A DNA stretch of 64,000 nt, taken from Lewinellaceae bacterium SD302. GTDB taxonomy: Bacteria; Bacteroidota; Bacteroidia; Chitinophagales; Saprospiraceae. The DNA is taken from contig PDLQ01000003.1 in assembly GCA_002591745.1 (NCBI GenBank), positions 62,001 through 126,000 on the forward strand. Reading direction: 5' to 3'. How positions within the stretch are numbered: the stretch's first letter is position 1; every line of letters starts with the position of its first letter. The position numbers and the translations under genes are program-made. The notes beneath the pieces were generated by a model. That model saw nothing but the letters and a program-made list of their open reading frames with translations, was not told where the DNA came from and made no database searches. Of the stretch, positions 17,173 to 25,804 are shown piece by piece.

Positions 17173-18444
17173 CTACTTTGCAGTATTAAACAAGACTTTT
17201 ACCTCATGCCAGCCGTCAGCTGAGTTGTAGATCAGGGTATAACCATAACGGTCGCAAACTTCCCTCACAATGGCTAATCCCAATCCTAGCGAATCGGATA
17301 AGGTGCTTTCTTTTTGGAAGCGGTTGAACAGCGTTTCTGACGATCGTTTGAGTTCCGGGCCGGTATTGCGAATGAATAGCTGATATTGATCTACAATGAC
17401 TTCCAGCCGCCCACCCGCAACGTTATGGCGGATGGCATTGCCTATAAGGTTGTTTAAAAGCACATCCACAAGAACGGTGTTCATGTAAAGTTGCACCGGC
17501 TGAATTTCCGTGGTCTGCCGTATATCCTTTTCGTTTATGAATACGGCCAATTGGTCAAGTTTTTTATTAATGATCGGGGCAATGTCTATCCATTCATTTT
17601 CGACGTATTGGGCGCGTTCGATCTTAGTCAATAGTAACAAAGACTGATTTAGTTTACTAAGGCGGGCAATGGTCTCGCTAAGTACCTGAATGCGTTGATA
17701 ATCTTCTTCGGATCGTTCCGGCCCCGTTAATAGCAAATCCACTTGGTTGCGCATAATGGCTAAGGGTGTTTGCATTTCGTGGCTGGCGTTTTCAGTGAAT
17801 TGACGCAGAGACTTATAGTCGTTTGTCAGCTTAACCGTCATGGCCTCTAGGCTTCGGTTCAGGTCATTGAATTCATTGACGGAAGACGTGCCGAAATTCG
17901 CAGCGATTGGATTTTGAATAGAAAAGCTACGCACCTTATCCAAAGTCGCGTGAAAAGGTCGCCACAACTTACGTGACAGATAATTCCCCAACAGGTTTAA
18001 GGCTAACAAGACCAGGGCAAAAGCAACCAGAACGAACAAGAAAATAGTTAGAATCAAATCGTCGCTTTCTACTTTGCTATGGTGTAAAGAAACGCGGTAA
18101 GCTTGCCCCTTTAGTTCCGTTTCATAAGTATATTTACGATAAGGCTCGAACTCCATTTCATCGGGGCTATCATCAAAAAGTAGTGTATCGCTGTAACGGG
18201 TATAATCGGAAGCTTCGCCAATTGCTTGTAGCACCACTATCTCATCCATTATCTCCACTTCGGGAGGTAGTGAATCCAAACGAGACAATTGCCGCTCAAG
18301 TACGGTACTGGTTTTAGTTAGCCCTTCGTCAACGGCGTGATCCAGGATGAACCGCAACAAGAAAAAAAGCACCATGCCAAGGGTAGAAAACACCGCCAAC
18401 GATAGCAGTAAATAGTATCTGGCAGTACGTTGTAAAAGTTTCAT
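17173..18444 (-). CDS. Sensor histidine kinase
   Basis: A 423-residue inner-membrane kinase with two transmembrane helices (about 11-33 and 130-152) around a ~95-residue periplasmic sensor rich in acidic residues, then a linker, HisKA with the H-box FTENASHEMQTPLA (His ~222), and an HATPase domain with LLNNLIGNAIRHN (N-box) and SLGLGLAIVREVCDRYG (G-box). All catalytic motifs are intact. The start codon abuts the stop of the response regulator gene, so the pair is coupled. The family resembles QseC/PmrB-type sensors. Two PAP2 phosphatases follow on the same strand, which suggests control of envelope lipid phosphates; that is inference. Confidence 0.93.
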   Translation of the reverse strand: MKLLQRTARYYLLLSLAVFSTLGMVLFFLLRFILDHAVDEGLTKTSTVLERQLSRLDSLPPEVEIMDEIVVLQAIGEASDYTRYSDTLLFDDSPDEMEFEPYRKYTYETELKGQAYRVSLHHSKVESDDLILTIFLFVLVAFALVLLALNLLGNYLSRKLWRPFHATLDKVRSFSIQNPIAANFGTSSVNEFNDLNRSLEAMTVKLTNDYKSLRQFTENASHEMQTPLAIMRNQVDLLLTGPERSEEDYQRIQVLSETIARLSKLNQSLLLLTKIERAQYVENEWIDIAPIINKKLDQLAVFINEKDIRQTTEIQPVQLYMNTVLVDVLLNNLIGNAIRHNVAGGRLEVIVDQYQLFIRNTGPELKRSSETLFNRFQKESTLSDSLGLGLAIVREVCDRYGYTLIYNSADGWHEVKVLFNTAK

Positions 18445-19119
18445 CTATGCCGACCATTTGTAACCGATCCCATACACAGACTTAATGTAGTCATCCGCGC
18501 CCGCCTGGACCAACTTCTTGCGCAAGTTTTTAACGTGACTGTAAATGAAGTCTATTCTATCTAGAAGGTCTGCATCGTCTCCACTAAGGTGTTCAGCTAC
18601 GCTTTCTTTGGTAAGCACCCGATTTTGATTAGCCAGCATATAAAGCAACAGGGTGTATTCAGAACGGGTGAGTACAATCGCCGTATCGCTGACCGTTACT
18701 TTTTGTTCACCGGGGGTCACTTTGATTTCCCGGAACCGTATGTGTTTTTCACCGGCAAAATGATTGCGGCGGAAAAGGGCTTTCACGCGGGCGTTAAGTT
18801 CGGCCAAATGAAAGGGCTTAGGCAAATAGTCATCCGCACCTAAATCAAGCCCCTCTATTTTGTCATTGATCGAATTTTTGGCGGAAATGATAATGATGCC
18901 AGTACGTTGATGATTCGCTTTCAACTGTTTGATAATGTCCAGACCGGAACCATCCGGTAAACCGATGTCTACCAGGATGCAGTCGTATTGATAATCAGCG
19001 GTTTTGTCACGAGCGTCCGCCAAGGTCATTACACTACTACAAACATTTCCCTCGCTTTCCAGGAAGGTTGTAATTGAGTTGGCTAAATGGGGTTCGTCTT
19101 CTACTAAAAGTATCTTCAT
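18445..19119 (-). CDS. OmpR-family response regulator
   Basis: A 224-residue transcription regulator. The receiver domain (1-118) has the acidic pocket VEDEP, phosphoacceptor Asp51 in LVDIGLPDGSG, the Ser/Thr switch in IIISAK and Lys in LPKPF. The winged-helix DNA-binding domain (~130-224) ends DYIKSVYGIGYKWSA. It is the partner of the histidine kinase that follows immediately. It starts 6 nt after the HD protein stop, so HD, regulator and kinase form one transcript. Confidence 0.94.
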   Translation of the reverse strand: MKILLVEDEPHLANSITTFLESEGNVCSSVMTLADARDKTADYQYDCILVDIGLPDGSGLDIIKQLKANHQRTGIIIISAKNSINDKIEGLDLGADDYLPKPFHLAELNARVKALFRRNHFAGEKHIRFREIKVTPGEQKVTVSDTAIVLTRSEYTLLLYMLANQNRVLTKESVAEHLSGDDADLLDRIDFIYSHVKNLRKKLVQAGADDYIKSVYGIGYKWSA

Positions 19120-19125
19120 ATCGCT

Positions 19126-19722
19126 TCATTTCTTGGCTTCAAATTCTGCTGGCCCAATCCATTTTTTAGGTTCCAGAATAGTTTTACCGTAATGAGTAAA
19201 ATAACTATGGTTCTGTAAAAATGAATCGTTAAGCTGATTCCATTCTTCATTTGAATAGTCCTTTCCCAATACCACTTTCCATTCTTCACGAAGTAGTTGT
19301 TGATAGTTCTCGTAAGTAGGAAACGACAAATGGTAAAGGTCAGCGTCACAGATTACTTTTTCCATAAGAGTGCGGGGGTTTTGAGGCATCTTTGTGGCTT
19401 GGATGCAAGCTTCAATGATGTCTATCTTTTGTTTTGGGCAATTTCTTTCCATCAGAAATTCACGGGCAATACTTGCGCTGAATTTCTCGTGGTCATTGTA
19501 AGTATCAATGTGACCCGTATCGTGAAACCACGCAGCAATCATTAAAAGTTGTATGTCTTTCTTTGCCAGACCTTCCGCTTTACCAATCACCCTAACTCCT
19601 TTAACGACGTTAAATGTGTGCTGAACGCCGTGAAAGGTACAGTGCTTAGGTAGCTCATCAAGTAACAAACGGGTTACGTACCTACCCGCTTTATAGACCA
19701 AGCTATTTCGGTGAGATTTCAT
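19126..19722 (-). CDS. HD-domain phosphohydrolase
   Basis: A 198-residue soluble metal-dependent phosphohydrolase. The metal ligands are seen in order: FHGVQHTFNVV (first His), WFHDTGHIDTY (HD pair), a central ACIQATKMP and a final Asp in VICDADLYHLSFP. Related proteins hydrolyse nucleotides or cyclic nucleotides, but the substrate is unknown here. The longer reading frame starts at a TTG inside the promoter box, so the ATG at 19722 is preferred. It leads the operon with the two-component system, so it may tune the signal or be its target. Confidence 0.85.
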   Translation of the reverse strand: MKSHRNSLVYKAGRYVTRLLLDELPKHCTFHGVQHTFNVVKGVRVIGKAEGLAKKDIQLLMIAAWFHDTGHIDTYNDHEKFSASIAREFLMERNCPKQKIDIIEACIQATKMPQNPRTLMEKVICDADLYHLSFPTYENYQQLLREEWKVVLGKDYSNEEWNQLNDSFLQNHSYFTHYGKTILEPKKWIGPAEFEAKK

Positions 19723-19743
19723 CTTTCCAGTTTTGAAACTGGA

Positions 19744-19751
19744 CAAAGCTA
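19744..19751 (-). promoter_or_regulatory. -7 box TAGCTTTG for the HD/two-component operon
   Basis: The reverse strand reads TTG, 18 nt, then TAGCTTTG, close to the Bacteroidetes promoter pattern. The predicted start of transcription is ~20 nt before the ATG at 19722. Confidence 0.65.
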
Positions 19752-19891
19752 TGTACGTGATATTGGAGACAATTTGGAGGGCTTCGCTTAAGCTTCCAAA
19801 AGCGATTTAATTATGCCCATAGTATATTCAAATTCTAGCCCTATTCACTCAAAAGGTAAACGCAGGGTGAAGGGAGTTAAGAGAAAAGAAA

Positions 19892-20012
19892 ATTGTCAGA
19901 TACTTGTCGCTAAGAACTTGACGAAACTTGACGAAATGAGCCGCCGGATATGATCAGGATAGTTGACGATTAAAGAGAGTTTTGAGCAAAGCTGGTTGAA
20001 TAATTAGAATAG
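19892..20012 (+). repeat. Direct repeat flanking the metal cluster, downstream copy
   Basis: About 121 bp matching 30644-30764 in the same orientation. The best blocks are 19892-19916 (22 of 25 bases) and 19937-19965 (27 of 29, containing GAGCCGCCGGATA). Gaps separate the blocks. The surrounding 19747-20061 holds no gene. Confidence 0.7.
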
Positions 20013-20061
20013 GCGAATTCACCATTTTCATGGCACAGGACTTCAAACATTTGAGGCGTAA

Positions 20062-20436
20062 TCAATGCGTTGATTTGAAAGGTGTCAGAATTTGCTGAAG
20101 GTCCTTGGGTATTTCCATAGGCTGCAAGGGTGGGACGTTAGCGCCTCCAGTATTGCCCGTGGGTACTTTACCGACGAAGGATTTTACGCCACCGAAGATC
20201 AGGCGTAATATCTGGCCGCGAATCTCCTTCCCGTTTTTAATGGCAAAGCCGAAGCGAAGCATATACCAGTGAACTTCGGAATGTTCGACTGCCCAGGGCT
20301 GACCGAGGATATGTGCCCGTTCGAGGTGTCGCCATGCCACACTTAGGTCGCCTTTAGCAAAGGCGAATCGGTAGTCTTCAAGTTCTTTTTGGTAGTAGGG
20401 GTGAAGGCCTTCCGGCATTTTCCAGTAAAAAGTCAT
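20062..20436 (-). CDS. DUF3703-family protein
   Basis: A 124-residue soluble protein matching the DUF3703 pattern: HPYYQKELEDYRFAFAKGD near the start, then LSVAWRHLERAHILGQPWA, HSEVHWYMLRFG, EIRGQILRLIFGG and VPTGNTGGANV before PMEIPKDLQQIL. The function is unknown. Genes of this family commonly sit beside heavy-metal exporters, and this one is the last gene of such a cluster here, following the small CDF transporter with a 66-bp gap. The conserved histidines could bind metal, but this is unproven. Confidence 0.75.
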   Translation of the reverse strand: MTFYWKMPEGLHPYYQKELEDYRFAFAKGDLSVAWRHLERAHILGQPWAVEHSEVHWYMLRFGFAIKNGKEIRGQILRLIFGGVKSFVGKVPTGNTGGANVPPLQPMEIPKDLQQILTPFKSTH

Positions 20437-20502
20437 TTATGAGTATTTGCAGTACTAAAAAAGATAACGTTTGCGACTATTGATTGCCTGTCTTAAAAAA
20501 GC

Positions 20503-21123
20503 CTACTTACTCCGCCCTTTTTGGAAAGCCTCCCACCCTTCTTTCAAAGCGTATGGAACGATCAGGAGAGCCGCAGCTGGGTCCGCCCACCACCAACCAA
20601 GATAACGGGCGGCAAGCAGACCCGCCAGTACCGCCACCGTTTGGTACAGACAGATGAAGGTATCCTTAGAATCCGCAATTAACTCATCGTTATCCAGCTT
20701 GTGGCCGTAATGACGCTTGTAATAAATTAGGATAGGATTGACAAGCAGGGAGACGCAAAGAATACCAATACCCAGCGTACTCCAATTAGCGGTTTCCTGG
20801 CTGATTAACTTAGTCACCGAGTCATAGGTAATGAAGCAACTGACGATCAGAAAGGACACCGCAATCACATACAGCGTAATCTTTTCCCGCTTGGTCACCT
20901 CTTCCTCCGGAATACCCTCCACCTCCCCGTGTAGTCGCCACCAAAGTGTCGTGGCGGAAATAACTTCGATGGTACTGTCCAGGCCCCAACCTATGAGGGC
21001 CGCGCTGCCGGAAAGGAAACCGGCGGTAAGGGATACACCTACTTCGACGACATCATAAAGTGCATTAAAAATCTGTAGCCGCTCGGCTTTCTTGAGCGTT
21101 TGCTGTCTTTCTTGAGTTGCCAT
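20503..21123 (-). CDS. Cation diffusion facilitator-type transporter
   Basis: A 206-residue membrane protein with about six predicted helices and no C-terminal cytoplasmic domain. The transport-site motifs are ALIGWGLDSTIEVIS (helix 2) and ELIADSKDTFICLYQ (helix 5), with Asp residues in the expected metal-binding places. The length is short for a CDF, whose classical members are ~300 residues, because the cytoplasmic dimerisation domain is missing. It would export divalent metals such as Zn, Co or Cd in exchange for protons. It follows the P-type ATPase gene with a 32-bp gap, in the same direction. Confidence 0.82.
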   Translation of the reverse strand: MATQERQQTLKKAERLQIFNALYDVVEVGVSLTAGFLSGSAALIGWGLDSTIEVISATTLWWRLHGEVEGIPEEEVTKREKITLYVIAVSFLIVSCFITYDSVTKLISQETANWSTLGIGILCVSLLVNPILIYYKRHYGHKLDNDELIADSKDTFICLYQTVAVLAGLLAARYLGWWWADPAAALLIVPYALKEGWEAFQKGRSK

Positions 21124-21155
21124 GAGATGAAGGTTTTATTGATTTTAAAATTGAT

Positions 21156-23642
21156 TTACCGCTTATAAGCCAACAACCGCAGTGCATTACCCACCACCAC
21201 CAGGGTAGACCCTTCGTGTGCAACAACCGTCGGCCCAATCTCCGCAATCCCCAGCAACGTGAGCGGAATAAGGATTACCACCATACCCAAACTCATGATC
21301 AAGTTTTGGCGAATGATGCTTTTGGCTTTCCGGCTTAGTCCAATGGCGAATGGAAGGTTGTCGAGCCGGTCGGCCATGAGGGCGACATCGGCGGTTTCGA
21401 GGGCGACGTCGGAGCCGGCAGCTCCCATGGCGATGCCTACGGTGGATTTGGCCATGGCGGGAGCGTCGTTTACCCCGTCTCCGATCATAGCGACCATGCC
21501 TTCTTCAGCGCGTAACCGTTCGATGGCGGCAACTTTGTCTTCCGGCAGAAGGCTGCCGAGCGGATCGGTGATGCCGATGTCTGCGGCGACGGCGTCGGCT
21601 ACCTTTTGATGGTCGCCGGTGAGCATGACCATCTTCTTGATACCGAGTTCTTTAAGGGCAGCGAGTGTTGCCTTTGCTTCGGGCCGGGCCACGTCCATAA
21701 CGGCGATGATGCCGAGGTAACGATCGTCCTGGTGCACAATCATGGCGGTGTTGCCGGTATCTTCCAGTTTGGCCATTTGCTGATCGATGTCGGCGGGGAT
21801 TTCCTGACCGGTGAGCTCGCGGAACAGCCGACGGTTGCCGATGTGGACCGTTTTCCCTTCCACCGTAGCCTTCACGCCACGTGCAGTAAGGGCTTCCAGG
21901 TTCTCAGCGGCGGGGATGGAGGCACCGGAACCCAAACGTTCCTTACCACCGGTGACGATGGCGGCGGCCAGGGGGTGGTCGCTGAGTTCCTCAACGGCAA
22001 TGGCTACGGTCAGCAGTTCGGACTCGGTGGCTTCTCCGGAGGCGATTACTTCGGTCAGGCGGGGTTTGCCTTCAGTGAGGGTTCCAGTTTTGTCAAAAGC
22101 CAGGGCGTTGATGCCGCCAAGATCTTCAAGCGGACGACCGCCCTTGATCAGTACGCCCTGCCGAGCGGCGCGGGCGACGCCGGCCAGTACGGCAGAGGGG
22201 GTAGAGATTGCCAGCGCACAGGGGGAAGCTGCAACCAGGACAGCCATGGAGCGGTAGAAGCTGGCGGAGAAGGGTTCGTCGATCACCAGGAAAGCGAACA
22301 GTAAAAGTACCGCCAGGGCGATAACGGCGGGGACGAAGTAGCGCTCGAACTTATCGGTCAGCTGCTGAGTGGGGGACTGCTGGGTTTCCGCTTCTTTCAC
22401 CAGGGTGACGAGGCGAGATAGGGTACTGTCGCCGGCCAGCTTAAGCACACGAATCTCCAGCGGGGAGCTACCGTTAATGGTGCCGGCGAAGGCGCGGTGT
22501 TCCGCCGGTAAGGTGTCGAGGTCGATTTCGGCTTCCGTATCCGCTAAGGGCATTTTGTCCACGGGTACGCTCTCCCCCGTGATGGGGGCCTGATCGACGG
22601 CCGAGGTGCCGCTGACGATTACGCCGTCGGCGGCGATCTTAGAATTGGGGCGGACGACGATGACGTCACCGACCATCAGCTCTTCCACCCCTACTTCGGT
22701 GGTAGCACCGTTACGTTTAACCAGGGCGGTTGGCGGGGCCAGATCGGACAGCGCTTCGATTGATTTACGGGCACGGCTCATGGCGTAGTTTTCCAGGGCG
22801 TGGCCGATGCTGAAGAGAAAGAGTAACAGCGCTGCTTCCTGGAACTCCCCGAGCGCACAGGCACCGGCGGCGGCGACTAACATCAAAAAATCAATTTCGA
22901 ACTTACCCTGTCGGATGGTTTGAATCGCCTCGATGAGGATAAAATACCCACCCAGCAAAATAGCTATGCCGTATAGGACCGTAGAGACGAGTTCGGGCAC
23001 ACCACCGATAAAACTGAGGATAAGCCCGACGAGCCAAAATACACCACTACCGATAGCGAAGTAGAGTTCGGTATTCTCGCCAAAGATGCCGCCGTGATCG
23101 TGGTTATGGCCATCGCCGGCACTGTGTTTTGTTTTTCCGTGTTCGCCGGGGCCGTGATCATGACCGGAGTGGTCATCGTGGTCAACATGTGGGGTTGCGG
23201 CAGCATCTCCCACAATTTGAATGTCCGTCTTGCGGACGGCGGCCAGTACGGCGCGCTCGTCGGTCAGGTTGGTATCGTATTCGACGCGGGCTACGCCGGC
23301 TCCGGAGACGACGGCTTCGGTAATTCCAATGGCTTTCCCAATCTGTGCACCTACCTGGCGGGCGTGCCGCTGGTGGCGAATACCGGTGACATCAAGTAGA
23401 AGATGCCGATACCGTTCGGTGATCTCTGCTCCGGCGCGGCGAGCAATGGCTTTCACTTTTTCCAATGCGACCTGGTCGGGATCGTAGTGGATACACACCT
23501 GCGGCGGAGTACCGTCCTTCAGATGGGCTTTTTCGATGCCGCCTTCGGCATTAAGGGCGGAGATCAGGCGGGTTACGCACAGATCACGCTCACCGGGGAC
23601 TTCGGGGAGGAGGATAGGGAGGTCTAATTGTAGCTTACTCAT
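21156..23642 (-). CDS. Heavy-metal P1B-type ATPase, P1B-4-like (Co/Zn/Cd)
   Basis: An 828-residue metal-exporting ATPase. Visible are two degenerate HMA-like N-terminal regions without CxxC, a His-rich linker (about 152-183), TGES (355-358), phosphorylation site DKTGT (Asp ~517), MLTGD and GDGVNDAPAMA. The membrane metal site is SPCALAISTP (SPC at 473-475) rather than CPC, and the last helices carry HEGSTLVVVGNALRLL. The SPC-x6-P plus HEG(S/T) combination is the mark of P1B-4 (CoaT/CtpD-like) pumps. The longer frame overlaps the upstream gene; ATG 23642, 20 nt after its stop, gives a normal N-terminus. It moves cytoplasmic metal to the periplasm, where the RND pump can take over. Confidence 0.93.
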   Translation of the reverse strand: MSKLQLDLPILLPEVPGERDLCVTRLISALNAEGGIEKAHLKDGTPPQVCIHYDPDQVALEKVKAIARRAGAEITERYRHLLLDVTGIRHQRHARQVGAQIGKAIGITEAVVSGAGVARVEYDTNLTDERAVLAAVRKTDIQIVGDAAATPHVDHDDHSGHDHGPGEHGKTKHSAGDGHNHDHGGIFGENTELYFAIGSGVFWLVGLILSFIGGVPELVSTVLYGIAILLGGYFILIEAIQTIRQGKFEIDFLMLVAAAGACALGEFQEAALLLFLFSIGHALENYAMSRARKSIEALSDLAPPTALVKRNGATTEVGVEELMVGDVIVVRPNSKIAADGVIVSGTSAVDQAPITGESVPVDKMPLADTEAEIDLDTLPAEHRAFAGTINGSSPLEIRVLKLAGDSTLSRLVTLVKEAETQQSPTQQLTDKFERYFVPAVIALAVLLLFAFLVIDEPFSASFYRSMAVLVAASPCALAISTPSAVLAGVARAARQGVLIKGGRPLEDLGGINALAFDKTGTLTEGKPRLTEVIASGEATESELLTVAIAVEELSDHPLAAAIVTGGKERLGSGASIPAAENLEALTARGVKATVEGKTVHIGNRRLFRELTGQEIPADIDQQMAKLEDTGNTAMIVHQDDRYLGIIAVMDVARPEAKATLAALKELGIKKMVMLTGDHQKVADAVAADIGITDPLGSLLPEDKVAAIERLRAEEGMVAMIGDGVNDAPAMAKSTVGIAMGAAGSDVALETADVALMADRLDNLPFAIGLSRKAKSIIRQNLIMSLGMVVILIPLTLLGIAEIGPTVVAHEGSTLVVVGNALRLLAYKR

Positions 23643-23661
23643 TATTATGTGGTGATATGGA

Positions 23662-24459
23662 TTATTTAGATAGTTTAAGGATGCGCAAAGCACCCCGCAG
23701 CACGATGGCGAAGACGATAGAACCGACGATAAGGTCGGGCCAACGGGTAGCAGTGAGGTAGACGAGCACCCCGGAGATGATTACTCCGAAATTGATGATG
23801 ATGTCGTTGGAGGTGAAGATGTAACTGGCTTCCATATGTGCTTCGCCGCGTTTGGTTTGCTGGATGAGCCAGAGGCAGACGGCGTTGCCGATCAGTGCCA
23901 ACGCCGCCACTACAATCATGACCTTGAAGTCAGGCACCTCACCGTAGCCCAAAAAGCGGCGGATGACTTCGGCAAAGCCCATGACGGCCAGCCCCAGCTG
24001 AAGGTAGCCGCTGTAGCCGGCGATCTGCTTTTTACGGGTAACGGCGGCACCTACGACCAGGAGACTGAGCGCGTACACGAGCGCATCGGCGAGCATATCG
24101 AGGGAGTCGGCGATGAGGCCCATGGATCCGGAGATCAGTCCGAAAGCCATCTCCACGACGAAGAAGGCGGCGTTGATGCCGAGCACCCACCAGAGGGTGC
24201 GTTTTTGCTGCGCGTCATCTTCGTCATTGTGAAGGGGCAGGGCGGCGCCTTCCGTACTAAGGAAACTTTCCCCCAGCCCCAGTTCGCCGAGTGACTTTGC
24301 GATTGGGGCGGCTTCGTCGTGGTGATACACCACGAGCTTGCGCGCGGGCAGGTCGAAATCGAGCCGCTCTACCTGGGAGAGCGGCTCTAGTTTCATACGT
24401 ACCATTTGCTCCTCGGCGGAGCAATCCATGGCAGTAACATTGAAAGTGGATTTATTCAT
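23662..24459 (-). CDS. CDF transporter with N-terminal HMA domain
   Basis: A 265-residue protein. Residues 1-65 form a heavy-metal-associated-like ferredoxin fold with a single-Cys motif (VTAMDCSAEEQMV in place of CxxC). The remainder is a six-helix CDF transporter with GSMGLIADSLDMLADALVY (helix 2, Asp pair) and ASYIFTSNDIIINFGVI (helix 5). It would export divalent metal from the cytoplasm. The fused HMA domain may load or sense the metal. It lies between the RND adaptor (7 bp upstream) and the P-type ATPase (20 bp downstream), so it is part of one operon. Confidence 0.85.
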   Translation of the reverse strand: MNKSTFNVTAMDCSAEEQMVRMKLEPLSQVERLDFDLPARKLVVYHHDEAAPIAKSLGELGLGESFLSTEGAALPLHNDEDDAQQKRTLWWVLGINAAFFVVEMAFGLISGSMGLIADSLDMLADALVYALSLLVVGAAVTRKKQIAGYSGYLQLGLAVMGFAEVIRRFLGYGEVPDFKVMIVVAALALIGNAVCLWLIQQTKRGEAHMEASYIFTSNDIIINFGVIISGVLVYLTATRWPDLIVGSIVFAIVLRGALRILKLSK

Positions 24460-24465
24460 AGCGGT

Positions 24466-25752
24466 CTAGTGTTCGTGCTCAAGTGCACCGGCCTGGCCTT
24501 GGGCGTAGACGTAATAGGCACCTTCAGTGACAATTTGCATTCCTTCAGGTAAAGGACTGAGAAGTTGGACGGCGGTGTACCCATCGTCGGTAGCTCCGGG
24601 TTTAACCATCAGCTTTTCAAATTCCACTTCACCACCTGAGCGCTGGGCGGGGGCGATGAATACGTAAAAGCCTTCTCCTTCGCGTAATACGGCAGCTTCG
24701 GGGAGTGCCTGAACGGTTTGGTCGGTCAGCCAGATACGGGCCTCGGCGAAGAGGTCGCGGATGAATTTTGGCTGATTGCCCTTCAGGTGAGCGTGTACGC
24801 GAACGGTTTTGTTCTCCGCGTTGAATTCCTTGCCGATGACGTGAACCTCGGCTTCATACCGCTGGCTACCCAGGGCTGGAATCTGGTAAGTGACGCGTTG
24901 GCCTTTTTCTAGTTTAGCAATGTCACGCTCAAAAACGTCCAGCTCAAGGTGAAGGTGCTGTTCGTCGATGACCTCCATGAGCTGGGTGCTGGGCTCCACG
25001 TACATACCGTCGTGGAGGCTGATCGAGGTGATGTAGCCGGAGCGGGGGGCAAAGAGCGTGATGCGCTGGGTAATGTTGTCGGGCGTGAGTTCGTCCGTCT
25101 TGATGCCGAGATACTGCAGGCGCTGCTGAATACCCTTGACGTTAGCGGTTTTGGCGGCAACCTGGCTACGCAGGCGCTGCACTTCGCGGAGGATGCCGGC
25201 GTCAGCACTGGCGAGCGTTTCCTGGCGGTCAAGTTCTTGTTGTAGGAATATGAGTTCGGCGGTAGCTTCGAGGTACTGCCGCTGGTGCTCGATGAACTCC
25301 GGGTTTTCGAGAATAGCGATAACGGCTCCGCGTTTGACATAGTCACCTTCGACGTAGTTACGGGTGTTACGGATAAAGCCGGCGGCGCGGGCACTGACGG
25401 CGGCGTAGGCATTGGGTGGAAGGCCGAGAGTGCCGGTGGCGCTGAGGTAGCCGTTGACTTTCATTTGGGAGAAGTCGCCGAACTTGATGTCCATGGTTTC
25501 GATCTGTTCGGTGGTGAGGTGGATGCCTTCGTCGCCAGCTTCGCCGTGGGCGTGGCCATCCTCTTCATCGTCATGATCGTGACCGTCGCCTTCCGCGTGG
25601 TCATGGTCGTCGGTATGCTCTTCCGCCGCCATTTCTTTTTTTGGTGCGTCGTGATCGTGGCCGTCGCCTTCCTGGTGTTCTTGGGCGCGGCCGCAGGTAC
25701 TGAGGAAGGTTAAGAGGAGCAGGGCGAGGGTAGTGAAAAGAAAATTTTTCAT
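24466..25752 (-). CDS. RND periplasmic adaptor (CzcB/CusB-like) with His-rich N-terminus
   Basis: A 428-residue membrane fusion protein. The N-terminus has a lipoprotein-like signal (LLTFLSTC, Cys ~20) followed by an exceptionally His/Asp-rich stretch (about 24-75, repeats of GDGHDHD). The adaptor body starts at about 90 with VNGYLSATGTLGLPPNAYAAV, has a helical hairpin (~160-220) and returns to a lipoyl/beta-barrel part (LFAPRSGYITSISLHDGMYV). It links the inner-membrane pump to the outer-membrane channel and the His-rich tail can capture metal in the periplasm. It starts 52 nt after the RND pump stop. Confidence 0.9.
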   Translation of the reverse strand: MKNFLFTTLALLLLTFLSTCGRAQEHQEGDGHDHDAPKKEMAAEEHTDDHDHAEGDGHDHDDEEDGHAHGEAGDEGIHLTTEQIETMDIKFGDFSQMKVNGYLSATGTLGLPPNAYAAVSARAAGFIRNTRNYVEGDYVKRGAVIAILENPEFIEHQRQYLEATAELIFLQQELDRQETLASADAGILREVQRLRSQVAAKTANVKGIQQRLQYLGIKTDELTPDNITQRITLFAPRSGYITSISLHDGMYVEPSTQLMEVIDEQHLHLELDVFERDIAKLEKGQRVTYQIPALGSQRYEAEVHVIGKEFNAENKTVRVHAHLKGNQPKFIRDLFAEARIWLTDQTVQALPEAAVLREGEGFYVFIAPAQRSGGEVEFEKLMVKPGATDDGYTAVQLLSPLPEGMQIVTEGAYYVYAQGQAGALEHEH

Positions 25753-25804
25753 CTTGATTTATATTTTACGCGGACCTCCCATGAGGAGAGGGTAGCGGGA
25801 TAGT

